Assembly: GCF_037975245.1 (NCBI RefSeq)
Contig: NC_092568.1
Span: 12,175,501-12,239,500, forward strand
From: Apostichopus japonicus
Lineage: Eukaryota; Echinodermata; Holothuroidea; Aspidochirotida; Stichopodidae
Length of the DNA stretch: 64,000 bases
Direction: 5' to 3'
The notes beneath the pieces were generated by a model, which saw only the letters and a list, made by a program, of their open reading frames with translations, had not been told where the DNA came from and ran no database searches. Positions 62,911 to 64,000 of the stretch are shown in pieces (within the stretch, counting starts at the first letter, position 1; every line of letters starts with the position of its first letter). A program made the translations under genes and the position numbers.

Positions 62911-64000
62911 ATGTTCTTTACATTTTCACTGGCAAGCTACTATGCTTCCTCTTACATGGCTAGGAAGTTCACCAAATTTCTGGCATATGGACGAGGTAAG
63001 TTGGAACTATGTACAATGGGATACAAGGTATTCTAAAGTAAAGCCTCATTGAGTCATCTGGAATATTCGTATCGAGAAATGATTCTAACTTGATGGGACA
63101 GTAAGCCCGAATAAAGCGTAATATTTAAGCGCATAAAGTGTTTTATTACGTGATCAATCTCATGCCATAGTGTAAAGCTATACGATGGTAGAGAAGTTAG
63201 TCACGAATTCACTTCGTTACAACGAGGTGCATGGCTTCGGTGTAAACATTCATATTAAGCACACTCAATTGAGATAAAGGTAGCATTGGTAGAATTCTGA
63301 GAGGTTGTCTGCTGTAATTTTAGTTGTTGAATTCTTGTATGAATTACAATTTCATAGGTTTCAATGGTTTATTTTTGTCAAAGGTTTATTGAAAACTTAA
63401 ACCTTTCTTTCATAGAAAGAAAAGGTTTGATTGTGAAAAATTACACACCCCGTCCATAGTGTCGCGTAACAAGATTTATATCTGATCTCTTCATAAAATG
63501 TTTCTGATTCCATATACTTATATAAGGCAAGTCATTGCAAGAAACTGAATTCTTTCTTTATAGTAAGTCAGATAATTTTTCGTTTATCCTCAGCTCAATA
63601 CATCCTCCCAGAAGGATGTTACGGGTACCGTCCTCCGTTTCAAGGTAAGGTGTAGGTCAAAGTCAAATTACGTCATCCAATTATGGTAGAGCATTTATAT
63701 CACGTGATTAACAGCTCCATATAAAAGATGAATAAAATGTAATATCTTAGCAAGTGCCCTCAGTAAAAATGTTGCACTGGAAGGGGAAAGGAGAATGGGG
63801 AGTGGTGGTATAAGAGCGTACAGTACAGCTTAACTAGGTCAGGGCTTGGAGGGTAAGTAGAGGAACCGAGCTTTGAGAATCGGGTTATAGTTAAGCATTT
63901 TTCTCCACGTGTGATTCTTTTTATACTTTTTCCTACCCCGGTGAGTAATTAAGGGAAAGATACAACGACCGTACACTCATATAGCACTACCCTCCCCCAA
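62911..64000 (+). CDS. Micro-exon family gene, copy D (exons 1-2, runs off window)
   Basis: Exon 1 at 62911-62995 (85 nt, ending phase 1 before GTAAGT) encodes the same 28 residues as copy B exon 1. Exon 2 at 63594-63644 encodes AQYILPEGCYGYRPPFQ as in copy B. Intron 1 is shorter than in copy B (598 against 956 bp) although its end and the start of intron 2 are clearly homologous. Exon 3 would lie beyond the window. The unchanged coding sequence suggests this copy is intact at its start. Confidence 0.75.

Overview
Eukaryotic (animal) genomic DNA, AT-rich, with spliced genes, long introns, many transposons and frequent poly-G/poly-C tracts. The gene structures, the hAT and Ty3/Gypsy elements and a secreted cystatin fit a marine invertebrate; an echinoderm (sea cucumber-like) source is my guess and is not proven by the sequence.

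Main content: at least four tandem, same-strand copies of a gene I do not recognise. It is built almost entirely of micro-exons. From copy B I can chain 23 exons of 29-85 nt. Every intron is GT-AG and every intron interrupts the frame after codon position 1, so every internal exon is symmetric and can be skipped without a frameshift. The chained reading frame is 410 codons plus stop, with a T/S/Q/D-rich second half. Copy A (1-4324) shows exons 12-23, its 5' part lying off the window. Copy B (10748-28126) has all 23 exons, but a young Ty3/Gypsy LTR retrotransposon sits inside exon 5. Copy C (about 37585-41241) keeps only exons 5-12 and has a hAT-like element inside exon 7. Copy D begins at 62911 and runs off the right edge. 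The starts of B and D share an upstream CRE-like/TATA-like arrangement. This micro-exon array is the best candidate for an undescribed system here.

Layout: 1-4324 copy A; 4325-10620 spacer (module with tRNA-like sequence, signal-peptide-like ORF remnant); 10628-28126 copy B with the LTR element at 13099-21690; 28127-37585 second, longer spacer carrying the same modules partly duplicated, plus a hAT-like remnant; 37585-41241 copy C; 41242-52200 mostly unrecognised DNA with a TAGTGTTT-type hAT-like element, an isolated micro-exon candidate and a TIR MITE; 52288-55303 a three-exon secreted cystatin; 55304-57853 non-coding tandem repeats; 57854-60853 a nest of hAT elements with a fragment of hAT transposase; 60859-62780 nothing recognised; 62793 to end promoter and first two exons of copy D.

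How the parts relate: the array has grown by segmental duplication of gene plus spacer, and copies B and C have since been broken by transposons. The exon sequences of A and B are nearly identical with no indels, whereas introns differ by indels of up to hundreds of bases, which supports the exon calls. Copy A may still be functional. Whether D is intact cannot be seen.
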